From Inia geoffrensis (taxonomy: Eukaryota; Chordata; Mammalia; Artiodactyla; Iniidae): DNA of 64,000 nt. The translations under genes and the position numbers were made by a program. The notes under the pieces are model-generated. The model was given only the letters and a program-made list of their open reading frames with translations, had not been told where the DNA came from and did no database searches. Where the stretch lies: contig CM070899.1 of NCBI GenBank assembly GCA_036417435.1, forward strand, positions 146,086,237 to 146,150,236, given 5' to 3'. The first letter of the stretch is position 1. Every line of letters begins with the position of its first letter. Below, piece after piece: positions 33,605 through 44,564 of this stretch.

Positions 33605-35890
33605 TAAATGACAGCTGTAAACTTCATGAGGCTGTGCTAAAAAGAAGGCAACTAGATCCTTCTGGAAAACTTATCCTGCTGAAGTTGCTCTAAATTGTTT
33701 AACAAGCCCAACTGTTTTCATGCTTCCACAGCTGTAGCAACCACTGGTTTCTCCTGGATACTTTCTGCAGGCAAGTGAGTAGCTGGAAACAGAGGAGGTG
33801 TACCAGAGTAGTATCTGCTGAAATAAGAAGGCAAGCCTGTAGGCTCTCCACTCTGCTGCAGGAGCCTCACCCACATTGCTGTTGCTTCTGAGGTTCTGCT
33901 CCTCCTCCTGGTAGCATGAACTCACATTTGGTGTGGCATGACTGTATTTCGGGTTAGCCTATTAACTGTTATTCTAGCTTTCTAACACATTTTTGGCTAA
34001 TGTTGAAGATCACAATAGCTCTTAAAACTGTTGACACTGATGACAGAGAAAAAAGTCAACAAACATAGTTCTGGCATTGACTAGTTATATGTTCTGTTCC
34101 AAACTCATAATTCTGGCTGTATGTTTCTCCTAGTGAAATGAGATCATTGGTATAGATCTCCAAGGCTGCCTAATCTCCAGTGAGTGGATTTACACTTGAG
34201 TGTGAATGGAGGATATGAGAGAAAATTGTTATGGGGGGTTGGAGAGAGGGCGGGGACCCAGTATGGGGAAGAAGCAATGGCAAGTGCCATTAAATGGCTC
34301 TTACAAAAGGCCAGCCCAGAGCTGGCCTTTCCTTTGGCCAGCATTGTGGGAATTGTTAAGAGTTCCAGCTAATTTAGTGATGACATAGTCCTTCTATTTG
34401 GAATAACACATTTGTGTCATTATTTTTTTTCAAAATTCATGTAAAAATTTATCAGGAGAGCAGAGGGAACAGTGCAGGTAAAATTTGGGGGTCTATCTGT
34501 GGAAGATTTTCTAGCTGACACCTTGACATCAGCCACACCACATCTTCTTGCAGGCTCAATATTCTGTGCCATGATGTGTGACTCTGAGAACTAGGGATGT
34601 ATCTTTTCTCCAGGCCTTTCCTTACTTCCTTTGATAGCATATGTAATTAGCTATTTCCCTTCCCTATTAAATTCTGCATATTATCACCACCATTCTGGCT
34701 AAATCAGACTCAAGAGGCCAACATTAGGAAACAAGGATTGGGAAATCTGCCTTCATTAAATAGGAAACAGAATAACTGAGAGGGTCAAGATGGAAAAATA
34801 AACCACAGTTAGGGGATGCTGATAAGAGTCAATTGCCTAGGTTTACAAATGTTTTAGAATTTAAGTAAGAGGCATGCCATGTTTTGCTATTTCAAATCCT
34901 TTTGGAAAATATTTCCACTTCCTAACATAGCCTCTCTCAAGTTTGGAATGTGATCCATCATTTCATTATTTTGGAGTTGGGTGTTTGAATTTCTAAAATT
35001 GTATGAGAAGACCTTACGGTCCATGTTGCAGAAACAGAACTATGTTCTAGTTGACTCAGTTTCTTCTTCTAGTTCCACGTCAACAGAATATACAGTAATG
35101 GTCCAAGGACTTTTTCACATCTATACTAAGTTGCTGTAGAAAGTCAGTTTTATCTGAGATGAACAGTTTTAGACTACAAACTTGTGATGAGAAAAAATGA
35201 TTGTTCGTGCTTGTTTTCCATTTATAAAAAATGTTTCCAAGCTTCATCACTGACGTCTGTGAATATAAAACCTGTTACCCATCAAATATGTTCCCATAGT
35301 ACAGCTGCTTTCACCACAAAAGTAACCACTTGACAAGATGTAAAGGAATAAAAATACCTTAACTCAGGAGAAATATCCAGTTTGATTGCTTCTATGCCCT
35401 GTCCCTTTGCACTTCTCTACCTTGGTTTCAAATTTTAAGCATCGTCAGTGAGTGATGTTTTTAATTTGAGGGAAGGGATATTATATGGACGCACACCAAT
35501 TAGCAGAAAAGGGCAATTTAATTACAAAGGAGCCAGGATTGTTGCTCAGAAATATTGATGACTGTGTTCTGAAAGTTTCCACCTTGTCTAAAATGTATTA
35601 AAGCTGAAAACTGAAGACAAAATACATCAGATGTTCTACAACAGGCTTAATTTTGAAAATAGAAATGTAGTTCAACTATGTAATGTAGTCTCTAAGTCCT
35701 ATTTTTGCTCATGAACTAAAGATATTTTATAGTTATTTTCTCAATATCCTTCCTTGTAAGGCAAATTTACTAATAGATTTAAGGAACAAAATGTCAGAAT
35801 AGGCACCCCCCATTTTACTAACTGGCTCTATAACCTTAGAAAGAAAACCATAATTCATAGACACCAAATACAATCCAGATGCCATCACTT
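33605..35890. other. Single-copy-looking DNA, no gene seen
   Basis: Over 2 kb free of recognisable recent repeats. No defensible exon. The part at 34900-35650 is AT-rich, with clustered homeodomain-like and SOX-like motifs (35497-35543), and is discussed as a regulatory candidate. Confidence 0.5.
35497..35543. promoter_or_regulatory. Candidate regulatory motif cluster (hypothesis)
   Basis: Within 47 bases lie CAATTAG (35497-35503), TTTAATTA (35517-35524), ACAAAGG (35524-35530) and ATTGTT (35538-35543). These fit homeodomain, TCF/SOX and SOX core sites respectively. Such cores are short and common in AT-rich DNA. Only conservation across species would make this more than a guess. Confidence 0.25.
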
Positions 35891-35899
35891 CAGTAGACA

Positions 35900-36010
35900 T
35901 CCATTGATTCTCCTTTTATACGATACTGAGTTAAGCCCTGGAAAGAAGATTAAAATCAACATGACCTTTTTTCAAGAGGCTTACAGTCTAGTGACATAAC
36001 ATAAAATCAG
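35900..36010 (-). repeat. Short L2 fragment, antisense
   Basis: 'gagttaagccctggaaagaa' and 'gaggcttacagtctagtgac' match the reversed L2 3' region. It directly precedes the retroviral LTR. Confidence 0.55.
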
Positions 36011-36042
36011 TCCGAGGGTTCCACCCTATACTGTATATAGAG

Positions 36043-36763
36043 TGTAAGCTATGTGGGGGGGGGGGGTCCCACAGGAGGGAGTGATGCTGAAAGCTCGGCC
36101 TCTGTACACTGGTGCTGAATCAAGTCTCAGAGACAGAGTTCTGGGTGAAGTAGAAAAGAATCGCTTTATTGCTTTGCCAGGCAAAGGGGGACACAGTGGG
36201 CTTCTGCCTGGAAAATCTATGTGTCCCAACCTGGGAGGATTTGATGAGGAGTTTTAGAGCAATGGTTCAAGGGTGGGGTCGCTGATAAAATTAGGGTGTG
36301 CTCAGGGCCTGCACTCCTCTAATCTGGTCTCAGGTAATCTTGATGGGCCACTCTGATTCCTTTAATGTAGCCTCAGGGCGTCTTTCTCTAATATGAAGAA
36401 TGCTGACATCTTAAAGGGCTTAAAGACATTGTTATGTGTATTCCTTGAGGTGGAAGAGGACCCTGCCCCAAGGCTGTACTATTGTTTCCTGGCTGCCCCT
36501 CCCTTTTCTTTGTATCCCTTCCCTTCCTGGATTAGCAACTGTTCTGAATCTGCCCTTTGGAACTCAGGAAAGGTCACAGAGGCTGCAGTCAAGAAACAGG
36601 GGACAGAAAGGCTTCCATGCCCAGGAACCCCCCAGGGTCCTGCTTGGTTTCATGAGTGGTCATGTGTTATCTCTTTGAACCCACCTTAGTTGACTCCTAG
36701 TTCAGTTTAGCAAACTAGGAAATCAAAATGTATGGGAGTTGTGTAATATTGGAGATCATCACA
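36043..36763 (-). mobile_element. Solo LTR of an endogenous retrovirus, antisense
   Basis: On the minus strand the element begins TGTGATGATC and ends in ...CTTACA. An AATAAAGCGATTC polyadenylation signal is seen reversed at about 36158-36170, and a U5-like region follows. The order U3, poly(A) signal, U5 and the TG...CA ends fit an ERV1-type LTR of about 720 bases. No gag, pol or env sequence is nearby, so it is a solo LTR. I could not find a convincing short target duplication, so the outer edge near 36763 is provisional. A 12-G run lies at 36055-36066. Confidence 0.7.
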
Positions 36764-36887
36764 CCCTTCCAAAGCATATGCTTTCCTACTACACTAAGGA
36801 AGGGAAACTTTACACCTCATTTTCTACAGAAAGTGATGAGAATACCATGCTAATGCAACAAGCAGGTAGGTTGGATAAAAACAAAAA

Positions 36888-37085
36888 GTACTGATACTTA
36901 TTGAGCACCTGCTAGCATCCAAACACTGTTCTAGGCACTTCACATGTGTGAAATTATTTAATCCTCCCACCACCAATTACATTCGGTAACATAATTATCA
37001 ACTTCACTTTACTAAGAAGGAAGTGAGAAAGGGATATGAAGTAACTTGTTTAAAGGGACATAGAGATGATATTTGGCCGAGTCAT
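36888..37085 (-). repeat. MIR SINE, antisense
   Basis: 'cttattgagcacctgctagc', 'actgttctaggcacttcaca' and 'gaagtaacttgtttaaaggg' are the reversed MIR tail and core. Confidence 0.8.
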
Positions 37086-37089
37086 TGCT

Positions 37090-38075
37090 CATCTCAAATG
37101 GAGCACTGAGAAGTGACAAGATACTGGAACATGACAAGATTGGAGAGTTTTCCAAAAGGAATGCTCTTTTTGTGGAGTGGGGCAGGAATCCCAGGTTTCC
37201 AAAACCAGGTCCCCTTCAGGCATTCAGTCCTGTCTGGATATACGGACACAAATGAAGACAGCTACAAGTCACAAGTCAAGAGGATGGAGGGCCATTCTGG
37301 AAAGAGAGCCTTTGAAGGGAAGAGGGAATTAGGCAAAGAGGCATCATTGGAAAGCAAGGCTGCATGAAGGTGTGAAATGCCTGCATTCTTGGCTCCTAAC
37401 TCGTAGCAGAGCTGTCCCTTCCTCCCTGGAGGAGACTGGGTGTTATGGCCCAGAGTGGGAGACTATGTGCCTGTTAACCTAGAGGAAGGGAAGAGTTCAC
37501 TTCCAGAATGCTATGAGTTTGGGGAAGAATTGCTACCATCCTACCAGAATGGTTCATCAATCTTTCCTTACTTCAGGAAACGCATTGTTTGCTTCCACTC
37601 TTCTAAGGAGCTGGAGAGATGGCACCTTTGAAACAATCTGGCTGCTGCTTCCACAAAACCCAGTCACCGTGGGGTTACTTTCCACCCTGCTTTTAAATGG
37701 CCAGTTCACAAGTCATTTCCTCACGAGGTTGCCTTTTACTGCTATTAAGATGACCAATGATTTTCATCTTAACTAGGGCGACCAACTTATCTTAGTTTGC
37801 TTAGGACTTGCCCAGTTTTAGCATGGAAAGTCCTGTGTCCCAGGAAATCCCTCGGTCATGGGAAAATCAGCACATTTGTTCATTCCCACTTACTTGGACC
37901 CTGCCTGGCCTCTTGCCAACCCACAGCTGGAGGCTCAGTATATTCACTTCATCACTTTATGTCCCTCCACCCAGTATGAAAATCCGCTGAGGTTCCTATT
38001 CCTCAAATCTTACTAGATATGCCTCCACGCCCTCTAGACAGTTTCCTAGAGGCTCGATCTATGAAAGAAGCTTCA
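37090..38075. other. Unassigned DNA
   Basis: Moderate GC. Overlapping frames of 60-98 codons show no motif. No repeat assigned. Confidence 0.45.
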
Positions 38076-38079
38076 TGTG

Positions 38080-38290
38080 CGTGCACCTGTGACTTATTAT
38101 GTGCAAAATTCATTCCCATATGTCATCTCATAGAACCTTCCAAGAACCCATGGAATAGGCCAGACAGGATTTATAAATATTCTGACCTCATAGATGATTA
38201 AAATTATGGTTCAGGTGGAGATGATTTACTGAAAATAACACAGCTAGTGTGTGGCAGCATTAGGCCTTCCTTTTTCAAGATCCTGGCTTG
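38080..38290 (-). repeat. MIR SINE, antisense (left half of an inverted pair)
   Basis: 'cctcatagatgattaaaatt' and 'ataacacagctagtgtgtgg' give reversed MIR order. Confidence 0.65.
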
Positions 38291-38294
38291 CAAT

Positions 38295-38465
38295 CTGGCT
38301 CAAATTCACATCCTGGTCCAGCTATTCACGAGCTATGTGATTTTGCATTACTTACATAACCTTTCTGTATCTCCATTTACTAGTCTGAAATTTGGAACAG
38401 TAACCCAGAACTTATTGAACTAAATGAACTCATGTGTGCATATGATAAATGCTTAGAAGATGGTT
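38295..38465 (+). repeat. MIR SINE, sense (right half of an inverted pair)
   Basis: 'ggtccagctattcacgagct', 'cttacataacctttctgtat' and 'tgcatatgataaatgcttag' follow MIR in sense order. It directly abuts the antisense copy. Confidence 0.65.
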
Positions 38466-38479
38466 TGTAATTGAATAAT

Positions 38480-38990
38480 GTTTTGTTTCTCATGGGTAGG
38501 GAGAGTGTTTGAATAAAAGAAAGATTCCTTGCAAGGGGAAGAAGTTTAAACTTTCCTAACTGAGCTTGAATGGGTGAATTAGTCAGAATAGGTGTGTAAT
38601 CCAGGATGAGAATGACAAGATCAAAAGGGAAAGAGATGCCCCCTTATTCGGGATAACCTGGGAGATGGAACAGGGAGGGAGAGAGCCAATTTGTAACACC
38701 TCAGAGAAAGCCCTGTCCAGGAACTCTGTCCCTTACTCCTTTTGGTAACATCACAACTGCCCTTGCTTGGGAGAACCCGCCCTTGCCCACTCCAACCACG
38801 TGGGCCTAGGGAGAGCAGCTAGTCAGAGAACCCTGCCCCCCAGCAGCCACTGCAGTGATTGGTCATGTGATTCCAGAGATGGTCATGTGACTCAAGCCAG
38901 CCCAGTCTGAGCCTGTCCCCAGGACTTGTACAAGTTCTTGTAATGGGGAAAGTTTATTTTTCCATCTGAGTTACTAAAATGGAATAATGT
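38480..38990. repeat. Possible old LTR-type remnant
   Basis: 'tgattggtcatgtgattcca' and 'gtcatgtgactcaagccagc' (38855-38905) resemble the central region of an old mammalian interspersed repeat. The family is not assigned. Confidence 0.35.
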
Positions 38991-38999
38991 TAGCTCATA

Positions 39000-39850
39000 C
39001 TAATTTTAAACCCTAATAGTAAATTACATTGTCTAAAAAAGTTAAAAGAATATTTAAGAAAGAATAAAATTGTCTCAAAAAATGTCCACAGCATTTAACA
39101 AAAAGGTCACCATAATACTATCATATTGTAATGACTCTCATGTGATGTTAAGTTCTTCCCAAACATCATTTTTATGTCTCATGATGGCCTGATAAATAAA
39201 TGCTGCTGGGCAGACCTAAAACATTTGCTTTATTAGATTCCAGAAGCAATTGCATGTTGGTGCTATCAAAGGCAATTTGCATACACAATCTACAGGATAT
39301 TTTGCTACCTTTCTGATTTAAATGATTAGGTAGAAATGATCAAATTATCCCTTCATAGTAACTGTCGAAGATAAATACAATGATCTATGCTTCCATCATC
39401 ATTTGGTCGTGAAACATACACCTATGTCACATCATGCTTGAAGCTAAAACAATGAAGCTTGCTCTGTTTAAGTGGTCTGTGGGAGTGAGACAATTGCCTC
39501 AAAAGAATTTTTTCCAAATTCTTATTTTCTGGGAGTATTATTGAAGATAAACTGATTTTAAAAAGTTAACAAGATCTATATCAGGGTCTCTGATTTTCTG
39601 ATTTACTCTGTTGTTCTCAAGTAAATATGTGGTCCACAATTTATTTTTTCTCTTCTATTTTTCATGCTGTTTGAAATAGGATGTTACCTTTCTTATCATA
39701 GGACCACATCTGAAATCCTATGCCCCAATGTATAGGCTGCCTCTTTTTCCTTACTAACACAGGAATGGTATTCCTATCTTCCTGCAATGCCCAACCGGGG
39801 TCACCATTGCTTAAGAAAATAAAGTCTCTTAGAAGGGATGCCGAGGTCAT
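39000..39850. other. AT-rich single-copy-looking DNA
   Basis: No gene or recent repeat. It contains the TCF/octamer/SOX-like motif cluster at 39265-39289. Confidence 0.5.
39265..39289. promoter_or_regulatory. Candidate TCF + octamer + SOX motif cluster (hypothesis)
   Basis: ATCAAAGG (39265-39272, TCF/LEF-like), a perfect POU octamer ATTTGCAT (39275-39282) and ACAAT (39285-39289, SOX core) lie in 25 bases. The octamer-to-SOX spacing is wider than in the classical composite site. No evidence of activity is visible in sequence alone. Confidence 0.3.
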
Positions 39851-39871
39851 AGGCATCTGCTTATTCCTTTT

Positions 39872-40004
39872 ATTTATTATTTATTTTAATATTTGGGCCA
39901 CGCCACACAGCTTGCAGGATCTCAATTCCCCGACCAGGGATTGAACCCAGGCCACAGCAGTAAAAACACTGAATCCTATAACCACTAGACCACCAGGGAA
40001 CTCC
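39872..40004 (-). mobile_element. Short tRNA-derived cetartiodactyl SINE, antisense
   Basis: Same short SINE type as at 25623, with head in reverse GGGAACTCCC and body CAGGGATTGAACCCAGGCC. A perfect 15-bp duplication CTGCTTATTCCTTTT flanks it at 39857-39871 and 40005-40019. Confidence 0.92.
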
Positions 40005-40304
40005 CTGCTTATTCCTTTTTGAAAAAGTTTGTGCACTCTGTTTGTGTGCAGTAATCATGCCCATCACAATTTCTGAAATAAGTTTCTAAGTTGGCATTCA
40101 AATTAGAGATGGTGAGTGATGTTTTGAAATATTTTGAATTAAACAAAATGCAGTATTTTTCTGAAAGCCAATTCTAAATAAGCTGGAAAAACAAAAAGTA
40201 CATAACAGATCTCTGGTTCTTGGTTCAGGGTGTGGTCATTCTTGTTCAGGCTGAGTGACTGGCAGGATTATCAAAGAGAGGTCTGGGATCTTTTTCTACT
40301 TAAT

Positions 40305-40801
40305 TTCTGTACTGGTTTCCTAGGGCTGCTCTAACAAATTACCACACACCTGGTGGCTTAAAGCAATGGAACTTTATTCTCTCACATTTCTGAAGGTCAG
40401 AGGTCTGAAATCAAAGTGTCCGTAGGGCCATATTTCCCCTGAAGGCTCTAGGGAGAATCTCTTCTTTGCCTCTTCAAGCTTCTGGTGGCTCCAGGCATTC
40501 CTTGGCTTGTGGCTGCATCACTCCAAGATCTGCCTTTGTGTTCACAGGGCCTTCTCCTCTCCTCTTCTGTCTGAAATCTCCCTCTGTCTTTCTCTTGTAA
40601 GGATATGTCATTGGATTTAGGGCTCACCTGGATAATTTGGGATGATCTCATCTCAAGATCCTCAACTTACTAACATTTGCATGATCTCATCTCAAGATCC
40701 TCAACTTACTAACATTTGCAAAGACCCTTTTTCCAAATAAGGTTGCACTCACAGGTTCTGGGTAGACCTATCTTTTGGGGTGCCACCATTGAACCAATTA
40801 C
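40305..40801 (-). mobile_element. MaLR LTR (MLT1 family), antisense, with internal duplication
   Basis: Opens with 'ggtttcctagggctgctcta' plus 'ttaccacacacctggtggct', and closes with 'ttttggggtgccaccattga', which are the reversed MLT1-type LTR ends. An exact 39-bp tandem duplication lies inside (40642-40680 and 40681-40719). Confidence 0.8.
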
Positions 40802-40809
40802 AAAAAATG

Positions 40810-42340
40810 CTTGCAAATTGAACTAAGCCAATGTGGTTTTTCACCATTATTGGGATCTTTTTGCCAGCTTTGGTAACATCCAGTGGTTGGGAACAGGTGA
40901 GAGCTGGGGGTCTTCTCTCCCACCTCTTCACTACCTGGTTGTATGTTACAATGAAAGCAAGTCCCAGACCAAATTCTGGACCCTCACACGAAAACATGTG
41001 TGTCATCTATCCTGTACCTCAATGAATCCCCTGCTCCTGGCTGTGTCAGGCTCTTTAACGAGTACCTTGCTGGAAAGGCTCATTCATAGAATATGCAACA
41101 ATATTCTAGCAGCAGGATTAAGCTAGCTGTTTAGGCTAGAGTTTTTCAAGCTATTGTTTCCATCCCACTAGGGTGTTCTGAAATAAATTGAGTGGATTGT
41201 AACACTCAATGAACAAAACAAAATATAGCAGACTTGAATAGAATAGAAAAATAATAGAATGCATTACATGAAATGAAAATGAGGATAAGAAGTGCTTTCT
41301 CTGGAAACTTTTCCTTTCAATATGTATGCGTGTGTGTGTGTGTGTGGTAGTGGTAGTAGGTCATGATATAAAATGTTTATTACTCCAATCTAAAAAGAAC
41401 AAGAAATCATGTCCTAAGAGGACCAGGATGCAGGATTTGATGGAGTCCTTTGCAAAGGTACCACTTCAATAGTTATAGACCGACTGGGACCCTAGCCCCA
41501 TAACACATACAAGAAAGGAAGGTTGTTTCTGTAAAATTATTTCTAGTCAGTCTACATAATGGAATACCACTCACTTCACCAGTGGAAAAAGATCTTTTCT
41601 AACATCATTCATTCTAATCAGCAAATGTTCTATAGCTAACTGAAGGTTTGTAATAGCTTCCCCTAGAATGTGAGATTCTGATTAAATTCATTTAAATACT
41701 AACTACCTCTGGAGTGTGTATTCCTGATTAGAATACTTCAACTGTAAGTATCCATTGCTAAAGTATAAATAAAACAATATTATATTCTATATGCTGTAGT
41801 GTGTGTGTGTACATGTAAAACAGGCAATACCAAGGTTATTCTTCCCTGTCACATAGGGATGATGGAAGGTTGAAGGAAAAATGACATGTTAAGAGAAGAT
41901 TGGAATCTAATACATAGCACAATATTGGATTATAATGATTGATATTAAATGCAAAGCAAACCACAAAATGTCTACCCATGGAAATCTCTCCTGACACCTG
42001 AGTTAATGGAGTTATAAACCAAGGAAAAACTAGATTACAAGGATGGAATCCCAAGTCTAAATGTTCAGTCATATCTCAAACCATGGTTTCAGGTGTTTCT
42101 GCTTTATAGAGAACAGTATCCAGTCCCCCCAAAAGATGAGTAGTTATCCATTATCTGAAACGTAATGTGTATGTTGACCTAATAAATATATCAAAGGCAA
42201 ACACCGAGTGCAGACTTACCAACACACTCTGTTTTTCCCTCTCCATGAGCCCACCTTTGGAGTGTCTCTAAGCACATGAAGAGGAATTGCTCTTACCCTT
42301 TGCACATGGTGCCCAAAGGCTGAGCCTGAGGGCTGACAAC
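40810..42340. other. Unassigned DNA
   Basis: No gene recognised. A short TG run lies at 41328-41346 and a GT stretch near 41801. Frames at 40749-41126 overlap on both strands without motif support. Confidence 0.45.
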
Positions 42341-42344
42341 ATCA

Positions 42345-42835
42345 TTTGTAGGGCACAGTGAAAAATGAAAATATGGCACCTCTTGTTCAAAAAGCTTTTT
42401 TCCTTTCTTCCATGATCTTTCTGTCAACCTCTCATAGTGTTTCTTATTTGCTATTTAATTCTGTGCCCCTTTGGACACAGGGATACTCGAGGGGTGAATA
42501 GTGACCTTCACAGGTGCCCGGACTGGACCCCGCTCTATGTTTCAGTGCACAGCTGCCCAAGCCCATCCCTCTCTGAGTCTGTCCCAAGGCAGCAGCTGTT
42601 CCTGGACAAGGGCTAGGCAAAAGGCAACCAAGACCCATGTAAGAGAGGACTGAAAACCTCTAGTACATGGTTCTTTGTCCCATTGGAATGCACTTTCAAA
42701 ACACAAATTCAATGATAAGACTATTAAGAATTTCAAGATGGCACCCAAAGACCACTAATCCTCAAGCATGGGCCTTTCTGGGAACACAGCCCTGTGTGAC
42801 TATACTGGCCCCACATTCATGAAGCCAGCCCTGGT
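42345..42835 (+). repeat. Old interspersed repeat in two blocks, family unassigned
   Basis: Block one (42345-42400) has 'aaaaatgaaaatatggcacc' followed by 'tcttgttcaaaaagcttttt'. Block two (42715-42835) has 'ttaagaatttcaagatggca' and ends 'catgaagccagccctggtga'. I recall these as the two sides of one widespread mammalian repeat with a GC-rich middle. About 300 unrelated bases separate them here. Confidence 0.4.
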
Positions 42836-42839
42836 GAGC

Positions 42840-44390
42840 ACCTTCTATTTTCTGGTTTCTGGGGTTTGTTTACAGCAGTGATGTCTTTGAGAAAATGTGG
42901 ACATGCGAATCCATGATTCTTTCTAATACCTTCACCAGAGTCATAGAGAAAAACAAGTCTATCATAATAACAATTTTAAAAATAGCTGAAAGTTCTACAG
43001 CACTTGCTATTTGACAGGATGACAAGACTTCACGGGTCATAATTTGTACGATCCAGAACTCAGCATCTGTTACTCTAGAGCTGAAGATCAAGTTTATGTG
43101 TTAGGTTGAACTCTGTGAAATTCTCAATATTTAACTGCTTCTGTTTTTACCAACTCAAGCAGGAAATTTATAGTGAAAATCAGGATTCAACCTAATGTGC
43201 TATTTTCTCCCCCCTGTGGACATCATTCTTTTCCTGGGGTACAAACTTTTTTCATACTTTCCCCAGACCTTCGCACAGATCTCATTAATTAGACGGCATG
43301 GGGCACCACCTCTGTTAGCTGCTTTGGTTATTTGCACGTGACTTTTCACATTATAAGGCCATTTCCATAAGGGCAGGGCCCATTGCCACAGCAGCCGGAA
43401 GAGCCCTGTGTAGGGCAGCTGAAAGTGAGACCTTTGACTCAGGTGTGACCTTGGACCAAGGTTGGTCAGATTCCCTTTATGTTCTTGGATGCCCTTCCTT
43501 TTGTGGTTAAGGGGATGAAAACCATAGCAGTATGTCCTCTCCCTGCTTTGCCCTCCCCTTTTCCTATGGTCTGGTTGACCTGTGCAGTGTTTCCAACCTA
43601 ACTCCCAGCACTGCTTTCCCTGAAGCTGTTTCTTCATCCTGTACAAAAAGGCTTCTCCTTGTGATACTTGCATTCCACCCAAATGGGACTAATAATGCCT
43701 CCATAGTGAAGGATGGGTGAATTAATTGAGGTCCTCCTGTCTATGGCTTGGTCAGTACCAATTATAATTTTATCGAATTTTTTTTCAGTAAAAGTCAATC
43801 AAACTTGATAGCAAAGGATGATATTGTTGGCTCCCCAAGGATGTTTAAAAACTACAAGAGGCACAGTCTTAGCAATACATTCACTTATTGATACTCATAT
43901 TCAATTCATAGGGATTTACTGACATTAATAAATGATAATTGTGGATTCTGTTACTCATCCGTACATGCATGTACATACATACGTACACACACATGAATAT
44001 ATACTTATTGATTTACTACTGTGTCTAAGACACCGTATTGGTATTTCAAACACAAGTCTCCTCAGGGGACCTGGACATTGCAGGGATATGATACTTGGCA
44101 TGAAGAAGGCAGAAAGTAGTGTCAGAAGAGAGTTACAGAAAAGTGTTGTGTAGGATTGGGATGGGACAGAGTCCTGGCATTGGTGAAACCAACAGGGAGA
44201 ACTTGCCATTAAATGACCTGCCCCCTGGGGCCTGGAAGCAGACCCTCACAGAGCCAGGGGCAGTGTGTCTCAGGGCCCACGTGATGGTAAAACCAGAGTG
44301 GGAGACTGCAGGATGGCTAGGATGGGGGGTTTGCTCCACCCTATTCCTTCTGAGACAAGAGCTCTGCATTTCACTGAGCACCTAAAAAAG
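42840..44390. other. Unassigned DNA with one 160-codon minus frame
   Basis: The minus frame at 43200-43682 is the longest not explained by a repeat. It begins at a TTG codon and its first in-frame ATG gives about 157 codons. It is rich in basic residues and has no signal peptide, repeat or domain that I recognise. About three such frames are expected by chance in both strands of 64 kb of random sequence, so I do not call a gene. An alternating CATA/CACA stretch lies at 43965-43995. Confidence 0.5.
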
Positions 44391-44394
44391 CATC

Positions 44395-44560
44395 AGACAT
44401 TTGAGTCACTGAGCTATGGGTTTACTATCTCATCTCATTTCATTTTGCAGCACTATTGCTCCACATTGTAGGAAGAGGATGGAGACTCAGAGCCTTGAGT
44501 GACTTGCTGCAAGTCAGACCTCGGATAAGCAGCAGCACCAGGAACCCAGCACCGGTTATA
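44395..44560 (-). repeat. Probable MIR SINE, antisense
   Basis: 'catctcatttcattttgcag', then GAGACTCAGAGCCTTGAGTG and TTGCTGCAAGTCAGAC fit a diverged reversed MIR. Confidence 0.5.
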
Positions 44561-44564
44561 TTTC

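Noticed and set aside
43200..43682. 160-codon open frame on the minus strand
   Set aside because: It begins at TTG, shows no known domain, and about three open runs this long are expected by chance in both strands of 64 kb if codons are random (stop rate 3/64). A homology search or conserved synonymous-biased change across species would be needed to revive it.
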